Positions 36,177 through 45,200 of a stretch of 64,000 nt of DNA are shown here, piece after piece (the stretch's first letter is position 1; each line of letters opens with the position of its first letter). The position numbers were made by a program, and so were the translations under genes. Location: NCBI GenBank assembly GCA_902532675.1, contig CACAIY010000005.1:1-64000 (forward strand). Direction: 5' to 3'. The notes beneath the pieces are model-generated. The model searched no databases. It worked only from the letters and a program-made list of their open reading frames with translations, and was not told the origin of the DNA. This DNA comes from an uncultured SAR86 cluster bacterium. Its GTDB lineage: Bacteria; Pseudomonadota; Gammaproteobacteria; Magnimaribacterales; Magnimaribacteraceae.

Positions 36177-37025
36177 TTAATCTAAGGATCTATTGGATAG
36201 AATTCTATCTATTGAGGCGATGTAAGTTTCTATCCTTCTATTCATTCCTCTTATTTGTTTTTCAGACGCGCTGGAAAATATACCTGAAATGATCTTAATG
36301 GTTACTTGTTCATTGTTTTTTCGTCTTAATTGAAATTCTTCATCTCCTAAGTTTTCAAATGACCTTAGGTGATTAGTTATATTTTCTTCAAAATCTTTAT
36401 CATTTCTTTTTTTTAAGATTTCTATCAATTCCTCTACCCATTTCTCTTGATAAAAAGACCACCCTGATCTAGCATTTTTTAATTCTGTAATGTTTTCTTT
36501 TATATAGTCTTTTTGGGCATTTGTTAGTTTAAGGTTTAATCTCCTGAAGCCTGAAGTGAAGTTTTCAAACACTTCTTCGGAATAGCTCTTTTCTTTTTTT
36601 CGTGACTCTTCTCTTTTAACTTGTGTTTCATCAAAATGATTTCTTATTTCATCAACCTGAAGATCTGTAAGAGTTTTAGAAAATTTTACAAACGACTTTT
36701 CAAAAAATTTATTAGATCTTTCAAATAGTCCTTGTCCACTTACATATGTTTCATTTATTAAGTTCTCGGCATTATTGTTATTTATAGCTTTTATCTTGAC
36801 TAAAATAGCTCTAATTACCGGAAGTTCATTTTGGGTGAACCAATTAACGTAGCTTTCAGTTACTTTATCAATTTCACTTTCTTGTTCGTTAGAGAAATTA
36901 GCATATTCTTTGAAGTATTTTGCTAAGTAGCCATCAGCTCTTTCATAAACCCATGAACCGGCAATAGAGCATGAACCTAAAGTAAATATTGAAATTATTA
37001 GATAAATCTTAAATTTTTTACTCAT
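36177..37025 (-). CDS. DUF6279-type predicted lipoprotein
   Basis: 282 residues. Signal peptide ending in the lipobox FTLGSC (Cys19), then SIAGSWVYERADGYLAKYFKEYANF, a pattern typical of DUF6279 lipoproteins, then TQNELPVIRAIL, and a long charged, mostly helical remainder with two repeats of the form LTDLQVDEIR and LTNAQKDYIK. No catalytic motif is visible. Predicted to face the periplasm. Divergent from orn, with 46 bases between starts. Function unknown. Confidence 0.75.
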   Translation of the reverse strand: MSKKFKIYLIISIFTLGSCSIAGSWVYERADGYLAKYFKEYANFSNEQESEIDKVTESYVNWFTQNELPVIRAILVKIKAINNNNAENLINETYVSGQGLFERSNKFFEKSFVKFSKTLTDLQVDEIRNHFDETQVKREESRKKEKSYSEEVFENFTSGFRRLNLKLTNAQKDYIKENITELKNARSGWSFYQEKWVEELIEILKKRNDKDFEENITNHLRSFENLGDEEFQLRRKNNEQVTIKIISGIFSSASEKQIRGMNRRIETYIASIDRILSNRSLD

Positions 37026-37071
37026 CTTTGTTAGGGGTTATTATCATTTGCAGTTAGAATTCTGTCCGCAA

Positions 37072-37620
37072 ATGCCTGAAACAATAAAATATCCTACCTT
37101 AGTTTGGCTAGATCTTGAAATGACTGGACTAGACCCTGATTCTGAAAGGATCATAGAGATTGCTATAGCTGTAACTAATCACGACTTAACGGAAATAACA
37201 GAGGGACCTAACCTAGTTATAAGCCAACCACAAGAATTCATAGACAATATGGATGAGTGGAATACAAACCAACACAACAATTCAGGTTTAGTTGATAGCG
37301 TGAAGGTTACAAAAATAACCACTGAAGAAGCAGAAAAGCAAACTATGGAATTTCTTAATATGTATGGTGAGAAAGGTCGTTCGCCCTTATGCGGTAATTC
37401 TATTTCTCATGACAGAAGGTTTCTAAGAAGATATATGCCGCAGGTGGAATCATTCTTCCACTACAGAAATGTTGACGTAAGCTCTATAAAAGAATTGATA
37501 AAGCGCTGGAACCCAGAACTTCTGGAAGGGCATAAGAAACAGGGCGGCCATCGAGCTATGGCAGATGTCATGGAGTCTATTGAGGAATTAAGGTACTACA
37601 AAGAAAATTTCTTCGTTTAA
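37072..37620 (+). CDS. orn: Oligoribonuclease
   Basis: 182 residues from MPETIKYPTLVW (E. coli 181). DEDDh exoribonuclease: DLEMTGLDPDSE (Asp and Glu), SHDRRFL (Asp) and GHRAMADVMES (His and Asp). Degrades two- to five-nucleotide RNAs and is essential in E. coli. An upstream TTG eight codons earlier is in frame but adds residues not typical of the family, so ATG at 37072 is preferred. Convergent with the DUF1820 gene with a 4-base overlap. Confidence 0.95.
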   Translation: MPETIKYPTLVWLDLEMTGLDPDSERIIEIAIAVTNHDLTEITEGPNLVISQPQEFIDNMDEWNTNQHNNSGLVDSVKVTKITTEEAEKQTMEFLNMYGEKGRSPLCGNSISHDRRFLRRYMPQVESFFHYRNVDVSSIKELIKRWNPELLEGHKKQGGHRAMADVMESIEELRYYKENFFV

Positions 37621-37955
37621 TCTTTTTTCTTACCTGAGCTTCCATCAAATAAAGGATTCACTAATGGTGTTACTTTAGCTGAATCATTGGCAGTAATTTT
37701 AGAAACACCTTTTTTATCTACTTCATCTATTCTTAATATGCAGTTCATAGGTATATAACTTCTTTGCACTCCTTTAAACTCATTCTTAAGTTTTTCTTCG
37801 CTAGTATCTACAACAATTTGGGAGTTTTGATCAAATATATGATCTTCAATTTCAATAAATCCATACATATCACTTTGATATATAGATTTAGCATAAATTT
37901 CATAAACTTCACCAAGCTGCATAAATACCACTTTGTAGATTCCCTTTTTTGCCAT
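37617..37955 (-). CDS. DUF1820 family protein
   Basis: 112 residues, no signal peptide or membrane helix. The conserved core YKVVFMQLGEVYEIYAK, SDMYGFIEIEDHIFD, EEKLKNEFKGVQRSYIP and CILRIDEVDKKGVSKI covers almost the whole protein and is the DUF1820 pattern, restricted in my knowledge to gammaproteobacteria. Cytoplasmic, function unknown. Divergent from miaB. Confidence 0.88.
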   Translation of the reverse strand: MAKKGIYKVVFMQLGEVYEIYAKSIYQSDMYGFIEIEDHIFDQNSQIVVDTSEEKLKNEFKGVQRSYIPMNCILRIDEVDKKGVSKITANDSAKVTPLVNPLFDGSSGKKKD

Positions 37956-38020
37956 TACAATTCCTGCCTTTTTAAATAAGAAATAACTTATTGGGTTTAA
38001 AAAGTTATAACATTATACAT

Positions 38021-39349
38021 ATGGGCAAAAAACTATTTATCAAGACCCAGGGCTGTCAAATGAATGAATACGATTCTGATCGTATGAAAGATTTGTTGAA
38101 TTTAAGCCATGGGTTTGAAACCACAGAAAATGAAGAAGAGGCGGACCTCATCCTTCTCAATACATGCTCTATAAGAGAAAAGGCCCAAGAGAAGGTTTTT
38201 CATCAGTTAGGAAGGTGGAAAAAACTAAAGGAAAAGAATCCTAATCTAAAGATAGGAGTTGGAGGTTGTGTTGCAAGCCAAGAAGGACAGGATATAGCCA
38301 AAAGGGCGCCTCAAGTTGATTTAATATTCGGTCCTCAAACTATCCATAGAGTACCAACCCTTTATGAAAACGCTGAAAAGTTAGATAAAACTTCGGTAGA
38401 TATATCTTTCCCTAAAACTGAAAAATTTGAACATCTCCCCTCCTCTCCTGCGAAAGGCCCTTCAGCTTTTGTTTCGATTATGGAAGGTTGTAATAAATAC
38501 TGTTCCTTTTGTGTTGTGCCACACACCAGAGGGAATGAAATTAGCAGACCTTTAGAAGACATTGTGAATGAAGTAAAAGGCTTGGCATCAAAGGGAGTGG
38601 TAGAAATTAGCCTTCTTGGTCAGAATGTAAATTCTTACAGAGACTCTAAACTTAAAACTAAAGGTTTGGGTCTTTCTAACCTAATTAGAGAGATATCAAT
38701 TATTGAAGGCGTAGAGAGAATTTCATTCACCACCTCTCACCCCTTTGAATTTGGCCAAGATTTAATAAACATTTACGAGGAGATTCCAGAATTGATTAGT
38801 TATGTTCACTTGCCCGTCCAGAGTGGCTCTAATGAAATATTAAAACTAATGAGAAGGAGGCATTCTAGAGAAGATTATTTTGAACTCATAGATAAATTAA
38901 GAGCTGCAAGACCTGGAATTAGTTTCTCATCAGACTTCATTGTAGGATTCCCTGGTGAAACTGATAAGCATTTCCAAGACACTATGGACCTGGTTGAAAA
39001 AGTAGGTTACGACGAATCATTTAGTTTCATCTATAGTCCAAGACCCAATACAACTGCAAAAGATCTTGAAGATACCGTGCCAATTGAAATCAAGAAAGAG
39101 CGATTAAATCTTCTTCAGCAGAAATTAGAAAATTCAGCTTTTTCTATAAGTAGAAGAATGGTTGGGCAAATAAGGAAATGTTTAGTAACTGGCGTTTCAA
39201 AGAAAAATCCTGGCGAATTTCAAGCTAGAGCAGACAATAATAAGGTAGTTATATTTGCTTGCAATGACGAATCCTTGATAGGAGACTTTGTAGATATAGA
39301 AATAGTAGAGGCTAAAAATAAATCCATCAGAGGTTTATTGGTTGCATAA
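38021..39349 (+). CDS. miaB: tRNA-2-methylthio-N6-isopentenyladenosine synthase MiaB
   Basis: 442 residues from MGKKLFIKTQGCQ (E. coli 474). Radical-SAM methylthiotransferase. The N-terminal cluster ligands are the Cys of TQGCQMNE, LNTCSIREK and VGGCVASQEG; the radical SAM motif is CNKYCSFCVVPHTRG; a TRAM domain ends the protein (GQIRKCLVTGV). Adds a methylthio group to A37 of tRNAs reading UNN codons. The ATG at 38021 is preferred to a TTG ten codons earlier. First gene of miaB-ybeZ-ybeY-corC-lnt. Confidence 0.97.
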   Translation: MGKKLFIKTQGCQMNEYDSDRMKDLLNLSHGFETTENEEEADLILLNTCSIREKAQEKVFHQLGRWKKLKEKNPNLKIGVGGCVASQEGQDIAKRAPQVDLIFGPQTIHRVPTLYENAEKLDKTSVDISFPKTEKFEHLPSSPAKGPSAFVSIMEGCNKYCSFCVVPHTRGNEISRPLEDIVNEVKGLASKGVVEISLLGQNVNSYRDSKLKTKGLGLSNLIREISIIEGVERISFTTSHPFEFGQDLINIYEEIPELISYVHLPVQSGSNEILKLMRRRHSREDYFELIDKLRAARPGISFSSDFIVGFPGETDKHFQDTMDLVEKVGYDESFSFIYSPRPNTTAKDLEDTVPIEIKKERLNLLQQKLENSAFSISRRMVGQIRKCLVTGVSKKNPGEFQARADNNKVVIFACNDESLIGDFVDIEIVEAKNKSIRGLLVA

Positions 39350-39360
39350 GACTTTTACAT

Positions 39361-40305
39361 ATGAAATTCCAATTAAAGCCTGAGGACCATGAGAGAATAA
39401 GCAATCTATGTGGTCCAACAAACTCAACCCTTAAACAAATCGAGAAAGAACTAAAGATAAAAATTATAAATAGAGGTTCGCAATTTAAGATAGAGGGAGA
39501 TGTTCCCAAAGCCGAACTAGCAAAGGATATAATTCTAAAGATTTATGGAGATCTAGAGAAAGATAAAGTTATAGAACCGAGTGATATACACCTATATTTA
39601 ATGAATGGTATGAATAACCTAAAAAATGGAAAAGAGAATAGTGTTTCTGAGATTTCTATACACACCCCTAATGTAGATATTTCTCCGAACCACGGCAATC
39701 AAGAGGCTTACGTCTCAACTATTAAAAGTAAGGTCCTTACTTTCGGAATTGGCCCTGCAGGAACAGGAAAGACTTATTTAGCTGTTGCTTTAGCTGTTCA
39801 GAAGTTTGTAAGTGGAGAAGTGGAGAAGATACTACTTGTAAGGCCGGCAGTTGAGGCAGGAGAGAAGTTAGGTTTTTTGCCTGGTGATCTAAGTCAAAAA
39901 GTTGACCCTTATTTGAGACCTTTATATGACGCATTATATGAAATGCTGGGCTTTAAAGAGGCGTCACAATTAATTGGAAGGAATATTATAGAAGTAGTTC
40001 CTTTAGCTTTTATGCGCGGTAGGACTTTAAATAATTCGTTTATTATTTTAGATGAAAGTCAAAACGCAACAGTAGAGCAAATGAAAATGTTCCTTACACG
40101 ATTTGGTTTTGGATCAAAGGTAGTTGTGACAGGAGATATTACTCAAATAGATCTACCTAAAAATACTCTTTCTGGCCTCGTCCATTCACTTGAAGTTCTT
40201 AAGAATATTGACGACGTTGGTTTAGTTAAGTTTGATTCTAAGGATGTAGTTAGACATGGACTAGTGCAAAAGATTGTCGAAGCCTATGGAAAATACAAAA
40301 AGTAA
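39361..40305 (+). CDS. ybeZ: PhoH-family ATPase YbeZ
   Basis: 314 residues (E. coli 346). N-terminal KH-like region (about 1-80), then the PhoH ATPase domain: Walker A GIGPAGTGKTYLAV near 130, the signature RPAVEAGEKLGFLPGDLSQKVDPY, Walker B FIILDESQNAT and VVTGDITQIDLP. Partner of the YbeY endoribonuclease in ribosome quality control. The stop is followed at once by the GTG of ybeY. Confidence 0.95.
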   Translation: MKFQLKPEDHERISNLCGPTNSTLKQIEKELKIKIINRGSQFKIEGDVPKAELAKDIILKIYGDLEKDKVIEPSDIHLYLMNGMNNLKNGKENSVSEISIHTPNVDISPNHGNQEAYVSTIKSKVLTFGIGPAGTGKTYLAVALAVQKFVSGEVEKILLVRPAVEAGEKLGFLPGDLSQKVDPYLRPLYDALYEMLGFKEASQLIGRNIIEVVPLAFMRGRTLNNSFIILDESQNATVEQMKMFLTRFGFGSKVVVTGDITQIDLPKNTLSGLVHSLEVLKNIDDVGLVKFDSKDVVRHGLVQKIVEAYGKYKK

Positions 40306-40773
40306 GTGGCCCTAACTTTTCCTAACATTGATATTAGTGGAGACCCATCTGAGGTGTTATGCACTGAAGAAGAAGCTATATTGTGGTTTTCTAGCTTAAA
40401 AGGAGAATATGAGAAATCTATTAGTAAACTAGGCCATTGCTCATTTAATTTAGCTTTCTTAACTAAAACCGAAATTCAAGATATGAATAAAAGGTTTACT
40501 GGAAAAAATAAACCTACTAATGTTTTATCGTTTCCTTCAAATGATGATTTAACTGAAGAAAGATTTTTAGGTGATATAGCCATATGTTCTGAATTAATAG
40601 TTGAAGAAGCAATGTCCCAAGGCAAAGAAACTCATGATCATTTAATACATATTTTCGTACATGGGGTTTTACATCTTCTAGGCTTTGATCATGAAGAACA
40701 TTCGTCTGCACAACAAATGGAATCTTTAGAGATTAGAATCTTAAAGAAAATAGGTGTTGCCGACCCATATTAA
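40306..40773 (+). CDS. ybeY: Endoribonuclease YbeY (16S rRNA maturation)
   Basis: 155 residues, identical in length to E. coli YbeY. Starts at GTG directly after the ybeZ stop, so translation is probably coupled. Zinc motif HIFVHGVLHLLGFDHEEH supplies the three His, and PTNVLSFPSND and FLGDIAIC are the other family blocks. Single-strand-specific RNase needed for 16S rRNA 3' end maturation. Confidence 0.96.
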   Translation: MALTFPNIDISGDPSEVLCTEEEAILWFSSLKGEYEKSISKLGHCSFNLAFLTKTEIQDMNKRFTGKNKPTNVLSFPSNDDLTEERFLGDIAICSELIVEEAMSQGKETHDHLIHIFVHGVLHLLGFDHEEHSSAQQMESLEIRILKKIGVADPY

Positions 40774-40814
40774 AAACATCTATTATGTGCGTATGTTTAT
40801 AAATTGAGGCGTTA

Positions 40815-41687
40815 ATGAACGACGAGCCCCCAAGTACATTAGCTGAGTCTAGTGTTAGACTTAGCATAAGAAAGAAAATCAAAGATAAGATTAAAGAGGT
40901 TTACCGAAACTTTTCTTATAAACCACAAAATAAGCAAGAACTTGCAGGATCCATAAGGGACTCTAGCGAGAGAGGTGTTCTTGAAAAGGGAACTCTAAAC
41001 ATGATTGAGGGAGCTTTAAGGGTATCTACTGATAAAGTTAGAGATATCATGATTCCTAAACCTCAAATGGTATATGTAGATAGTGAAGAAAGCCCTGAAG
41101 ATTTTTTACCCAGAGTGGCTGAATCTAGCCACTCAAGATTCCCTGTTATAAACACTGAATTAGACAAAATAGAAGGTATTTTGCTAGCAAAAGACCTTCT
41201 CCCCTTCTTTTCTTCTGGAAATATTGAGGATTTTGAGCTTTCTAAGAATATTAGGCCCGCTATTTTAATACCTGAAAGCAAGAAACTTAATATATTGTTG
41301 GATGAACTCAGAGCCGGAAGGAATCATATGGCTATAGTGCTAGATGAGTATGGAGGAATTACAGGTTTAGTAACCATTGAAGATGTTCTGGAAGAGATTG
41401 TAGGAGAAATTGAAGATGAAACCGATGAAGACAGTGGCACTTTAATTAAAGAAATCGCTAAAGATGAATATTTAGTATCCGCATTAACCTCCATCGATAT
41501 ATTTAATGAAAAGTTTGGATCTAACTTAAGTGATAAAGATTTTGATACTGTCGGGGGGATAGTTATGCATCACTTTGCCAGATTCCCAAAACCAAATGAT
41601 GCTATCAATATTGATAATCTTAGATTTGTTATAAATTCTATAGAAAGAAGAAGAATTAAAAGAATAAAAGTTTCAAAGATAACCTAA
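40815..41687 (+). CDS. corC: CorC/HlyC-family CBS-domain protein (YbeX)
   Basis: 290 residues (E. coli 292). Two CBS domains (IMIPKPQMVYVD... near 75 and AIVLDEYGGITGLVTIEDVLEEIVGEIEDETDE near 170-205), and a C-terminal CorC_HlyC domain (about 210-285). No membrane segments, as in other YbeX proteins. Linked to Mg2+/Co2+ efflux and to ribosome maturation. Between ybeY and lnt as in E. coli. Confidence 0.94.
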   Translation: MNDEPPSTLAESSVRLSIRKKIKDKIKEVYRNFSYKPQNKQELAGSIRDSSERGVLEKGTLNMIEGALRVSTDKVRDIMIPKPQMVYVDSEESPEDFLPRVAESSHSRFPVINTELDKIEGILLAKDLLPFFSSGNIEDFELSKNIRPAILIPESKKLNILLDELRAGRNHMAIVLDEYGGITGLVTIEDVLEEIVGEIEDETDEDSGTLIKEIAKDEYLVSALTSIDIFNEKFGSNLSDKDFDTVGGIVMHHFARFPKPNDAINIDNLRFVINSIERRRIKRIKVSKIT

Positions 41688-41729
41688 TTTTTCTTTCTTA
41701 AGATCCAGTCTCTCTTTAAGATAAGTCAC

Positions 41730-43205
41730 ATGCTGAGAAAGTACGTTTTTGCATTTTTTTTAGGTTTATTTTTTTCCTTAGGTTTTGCACCTAATGACCT
41801 CTGGTTTATATCTTTATTCTCTTTAACTTGTCTACACTTCTTGATTCAAGAAGCTAACAAGAAAGAGCTATTTTATATAGGTTATTCGTATGGATTTGGT
41901 TTATGGTCATTGGGAATTTCCTGGTTGTATGTAAGTATTTACTTCTATGGAAATATAGGTTTTATAAGTTCAATAGTACTAACTGTAATTTTTATTGCCA
42001 TTGTATCTCTCTATATGGGGGCAACACTATTGCTGTATTATTACTTAAGGTTTAATTCAAAATTTAGCGTTATTTTTTCATTACCTTTAGCCTGGATAGC
42101 TATTGAATATTTAAGGTCTATTCTATTAACAGGATTCCCATGGTTGATATCAGGAACTATGATGGCTGACACAATATTAGATGGATGGACTCCCATTATT
42201 GGAGCTCAAGGAAATACATTCTTACTCTTACTTCTTTCATCATTATTATTTTTAATTATCAGTGATATAAAAAAATTTCAAAATGCCCTACTCCCGCTAA
42301 CATTTTTTGTCTTATTGTGTATTTCAAGTTTTACTTTAAAGCAGATTGAATGGACAACTTTAACCGGTTCAATAAAAGCTTCTATTATTCAACCAAACTT
42401 AGAGTTAGAAAAAAAATGGAGTACAGAAGGAATAATTGAAACTAAAAACATGATAGAGACGGCCATTGAGGTTGCAGAAGAAGGAGAAGTCATAGTTTTT
42501 CCTGAAACTGCTATCATTTTTAGTCAAAATGAAATTAAAGACTGGATAGCGTATATAGATTATAAAGCTGAACAAAAGAAAGTAACTTTAATAACTGGAA
42601 TTATTGAAAGAGAAGAAGGTTCTAAGGTGAGAAATAGGATATTAGGGCTTGGAACTGAAAATTGGCATTACGATAAAGTGAAGTTAGTACCTTTTGGAGA
42701 GTTTATTCCTTTCGAGAATATAACTGGTAAGTTTTTTGATATTTTAGGCCTAAAATTAACCAATACAGTGGCTGGAAAGCTAATTAATTCAATAAAAGCA
42801 GGAAGTATTAGGATTTCTCCCAGTATTTGCTACGAAATCGCCTTTCCAGAATTAATAAGAAAAACTGCTTCTGAAAGTAATTTACTAGTAACAATAAGCA
42901 ATGATACTTGGTTCGGAAGTTCTTACGGCCCAATTCAACACCTAGAAATAGCTCAAAATAGAGCTTTAGAGCATAAAAAAGCTATTTTAAGGTCTACAAA
43001 CAGCGGAATTAGTGCGTTTATATCAAATAATGGAAAAATCCTTGAAAAACAAGGTTATTTCGAAGATAAAATGTTAAAGGCAGAGGTAAATTTATATGAA
43101 GGTAAAACTTTTTATGCAAAATATGGAAATTTACTACTTTACTTAATATTAAGTGTTATATTAATAATTATATTAATACTTAAAAGGAAAAAAAAGATTT
43201 ATTAG
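41730..43205 (+). CDS. lnt: Apolipoprotein N-acyltransferase
   Basis: 491 residues (E. coli 512). N-terminal membrane helices (about 1-200), then a periplasmic nitrilase-like domain with the catalytic Glu (VVFPETAI, about 253), Lys (KLVPFGEFIP) and Cys (PSICYEIAFPEL), and a final C-terminal helix. Adds the third acyl chain to lipoproteins. Its clients in this window would include LptM, the DsbA-like lipoprotein, the DUF6279 protein and the L,D-transpeptidase. Confidence 0.96.
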   Translation: MLRKYVFAFFLGLFFSLGFAPNDLWFISLFSLTCLHFLIQEANKKELFYIGYSYGFGLWSLGISWLYVSIYFYGNIGFISSIVLTVIFIAIVSLYMGATLLLYYYLRFNSKFSVIFSLPLAWIAIEYLRSILLTGFPWLISGTMMADTILDGWTPIIGAQGNTFLLLLLSSLLFLIISDIKKFQNALLPLTFFVLLCISSFTLKQIEWTTLTGSIKASIIQPNLELEKKWSTEGIIETKNMIETAIEVAEEGEVIVFPETAIIFSQNEIKDWIAYIDYKAEQKKVTLITGIIEREEGSKVRNRILGLGTENWHYDKVKLVPFGEFIPFENITGKFFDILGLKLTNTVAGKLINSIKAGSIRISPSICYEIAFPELIRKTASESNLLVTISNDTWFGSSYGPIQHLEIAQNRALEHKKAILRSTNSGISAFISNNGKILEKQGYFEDKMLKAEVNLYEGKTFYAKYGNLLLYLILSVILIIILILKRKKKIY

Positions 43206-43232
43206 ATGATTATTTTAAATTAAATAGAACAA

Positions 43233-43868
43233 ATGTTATATAATATCTCTAATAAAATCTCAAAATTAACTATATTATGCTTATTTTTACTTAGCTCTTG
43301 TACAACAACTATGGTAGACAGAGCAGCTAAATACAATAAGTATAAGGTTCTAAGCAATATTTCTGCAGTAGATTCTTCATTTAGTGAACTTGAATCATTA
43401 CTTTATGTTGATATAAAAAGCCAAAATATGTACCTTTTAAGAAAAGGTACAATTTTAAAGGGTTTTAAGATATCTAGCTCCTATTATGGTACAGGTAGTA
43501 CAATAAATAGCTTGAAGACACCACTTGGTAAACATGAAATATATAAAAAGATTGGTCAAGATTTACCTATAAATGCAATACTTAAAGGAAGAGTGTGGAA
43601 TGGAGCTATAGCTAATGTTATTACTGAGGATATAGATACTGACTTTGATCATGTAACTTCTAGGATATTATGGCTTGATGGTCTAGAAAATGGAAAAAAC
43701 AAGGGCCCAGGTGTAGATTCAAGATCTAGATATATATACATACATGGCACTGCAGAAGAGGGGTTGATAGGTAGGCCAGCTTCAGATGGATGTATAAGGA
43801 TGTATAATACTGATGTAATAGATCTGTTTGATCTAGTTAATGAAAAAGCACAAGTTTGGATATATTGA
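43233..43868 (+). CDS. L,D-transpeptidase (YkuD domain) lipoprotein
   Basis: 211 residues. Signal peptide with lipobox FLLSSC (Cys23), then a YkuD domain (about 57-211) with the catalytic motif YIHGTAEEGLIGRPASDGCIRM, containing His171 and nucleophile Cys187. Such enzymes cross-link meso-diaminopimelate residues of peptidoglycan or attach Braun-type lipoprotein. No LysM or other peptidoglycan-binding domain is present. A Gly/Lys-rich insert between about 117 and 165 separates the catalytic strands. Follows lnt by 27 bases. Confidence 0.87.
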   Translation: MLYNISNKISKLTILCLFLLSSCTTTMVDRAAKYNKYKVLSNISAVDSSFSELESLLYVDIKSQNMYLLRKGTILKGFKISSSYYGTGSTINSLKTPLGKHEIYKKIGQDLPINAILKGRVWNGAIANVITEDIDTDFDHVTSRILWLDGLENGKNKGPGVDSRSRYIYIHGTAEEGLIGRPASDGCIRMYNTDVIDLFDLVNEKAQVWIY

Positions 43869-43890
43869 TATCAATTAATAAGGGATTGTT

Positions 43891-44418
43891 ATGAAAAAAA
43901 TATTTATCTTTTTAACACTAATTTTAGGAAATTATGTTTTTGCAGATTGTCCTGAGGTTTTAGATCATGAAGTAAGGTTATTGGATTCTTCAGAGACAGT
44001 TAATCTTTGTCAATATGAAGATAAAGTGATTTTAGCAGTCAATGTTGCCAGTAGATGTGGTTTTACATATCAATACGAATCTCTTCAGGCTCTTTATGAA
44101 AAATATGGAGAAGATAACTTTGTAATATTGGGTTTTCCCTCTAGGGACTTTATGTTTCAAGAGTACAGTGATGAATCGCAAGTAAAGGAATTCTGTAGTA
44201 CGGAATATGGAGTCACTTTTCCAATGTTTGCCACCTCACCTGTTAAGGGCAGTAAAGCAAATTCTTTCTTTAAAGCTTTAACAGAGGAGACCGGAATAAA
44301 GCCGGGTTGGAACTTTCATAAGTACCTAGTATCTAAGAATGGAAAGGTAGCTAGCTTCGACACTAAAGTTGAACCTGATAGTGAAATATTAGCAAAAGAA
44401 ATATCAAAGTTATTGTAG
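43891..44418 (+). CDS. Secreted glutathione peroxidase-like protein
   Basis: 175 residues. Signal peptide ending near FADC (residues 17-20), then a thioredoxin fold with the peroxidatic Cys56 in NVASRCGFTYQYESLQ and the family's W140-N141 in GWNFHKYLV. The loop that usually reads GFPCNQFGGQEP is GFPSRDFMFQEY here, so the catalytic Gln is Asp86 and the adjacent Cys is Ser. Predicted to reduce peroxides in the periplasm. RBS GGGA upstream of the ATG. Confidence 0.88.
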   Translation: MKKIFIFLTLILGNYVFADCPEVLDHEVRLLDSSETVNLCQYEDKVILAVNVASRCGFTYQYESLQALYEKYGEDNFVILGFPSRDFMFQEYSDESQVKEFCSTEYGVTFPMFATSPVKGSKANSFFKALTEETGIKPGWNFHKYLVSKNGKVASFDTKVEPDSEILAKEISKLL

Positions 44419-44438
44419 AATAGTAAGTACTTACTATT
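44419..44438. repeat. Perfect 20-base palindrome between gpx and rpiA
   Basis: AATAGTAAGT directly followed by its reverse complement ACTTACTATT, one base after the glutathione peroxidase stop and 12 before the rpiA stop. It could fold as a zero-spacer hairpin. A T run lies about 13 bases downstream on the plus strand, so termination is possible in both directions but unproven. It could also be a protein-binding site. Confidence 0.55.
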
Positions 44439-44450
44439 AATATAAAGCTT

Positions 44451-45122
44451 TTATTTAAGCTCTAAAAATTCTACTCCACTTTCTTTAGATTTGATAATTA
44501 CATCAGCTTTTCTATTAGAAAATATTCCATTTTCTACAACGCCTGGGATATTATTTATCTTTTCTTCTAGTTCAAAAGGAATTTCTATTGGAAGATTGTG
44601 CACATCAATAATTTGATTTCCATTATCTGTGATAAAGCCATTTCTATATACAGGTTTCCCTCCCATTTTCATCATTTCTCTAGAGATTGCGCTTCTTGCA
44701 ATTTCCAGAACTTCTATAGGTAAAGGAAACTTACCTAGTAAGTCAGTATGCTTACTATCGTCAACAATACATACAAATTTATCAGATGAATAAGCTAATA
44801 TTTTTTCTCTAGTGAGCGCTCCACCGCCACCCTTTATTAATTCAAATCTATCGTTAAACTCATCCGCCCCATCTACGTAGAAGTCAATTGAATGAACTTC
44901 ATTTAAACCTATTACTTTAATTGAAGGATTAAGTTTTTCTTCAGAAGAAATTGAGCTACAAACAGCACCTTTTATGTCTATGTCAGATTCATTTAGCTCT
45001 TCTATAAAAAAATTTGTGGTTGAGCCTGTTCCAATACCTAATACTATGTCTTTATTAAGATTTGGTTTTATCAACTCAAATGCCGCTTTAGCTGAATTCT
45101 GCTTTTTTATGTCTTGGGTCAT
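44451..45122 (-). CDS. rpiA: Ribose-5-phosphate isomerase A
   Basis: 223 residues (E. coli 219). Sugar-phosphate binding motif GIGTGSTTNFFIEEL near 30, catalytic DGADEFN near 85, and KGGGGALTREKI near 97. Interconverts ribose-5-phosphate and ribulose-5-phosphate and acts with the transketolase at 27726. Divergent from ilvA, as in many gammaproteobacteria. Confidence 0.97.
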   Translation of the reverse strand: MTQDIKKQNSAKAAFELIKPNLNKDIVLGIGTGSTTNFFIEELNESDIDIKGAVCSSISSEEKLNPSIKVIGLNEVHSIDFYVDGADEFNDRFELIKGGGGALTREKILAYSSDKFVCIVDDSKHTDLLGKFPLPIEVLEIARSAISREMMKMGGKPVYRNGFITDNGNQIIDVHNLPIEIPFELEEKINNIPGVVENGIFSNRKADVIIKSKESGVEFLELK

Positions 45123-45159
45123 AGAATGCTTCTCTTAATGAATATTATTAGGCTATAAG

Positions 45160-45165
45160 TATAAT
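45160..45165 (+). promoter_or_regulatory. Candidate -10 box for ilvA, GC-rich discriminator
   Basis: TATAAT followed directly by AGCGCGC, 35 bases before the ilvA ATG. The -35 region is not recognisable. The layout repeats that at metK, rpmB, rpmE and cytochrome c4. Confidence 0.4.
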
Positions 45166-45169
45166 AGCG

Positions 45170-45186
45170 CGCTTTGCTACAAAGCG
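45170..45186. repeat. Inverted repeat at the ilvA 5' leader
   Basis: CGCTTTG and CAAAGCG around a three-base CTA spacer, a 7-base-pair stem at or just past the predicted ilvA start site. It could be an operator or a leader hairpin. No leader peptide rich in Ile, Val or Leu codons is visible, so attenuation is not supported. Confidence 0.5.
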
Positions 45187-45200
45187 GTTAGTATAGATTA

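Noticed and set aside
45121-45200. Attenuator with leader peptide before ilvA
   Set aside because: No short ORF rich in Ile, Leu or Val codons and no T-tailed hairpin; only the CGCTTTG inverted repeat remains.
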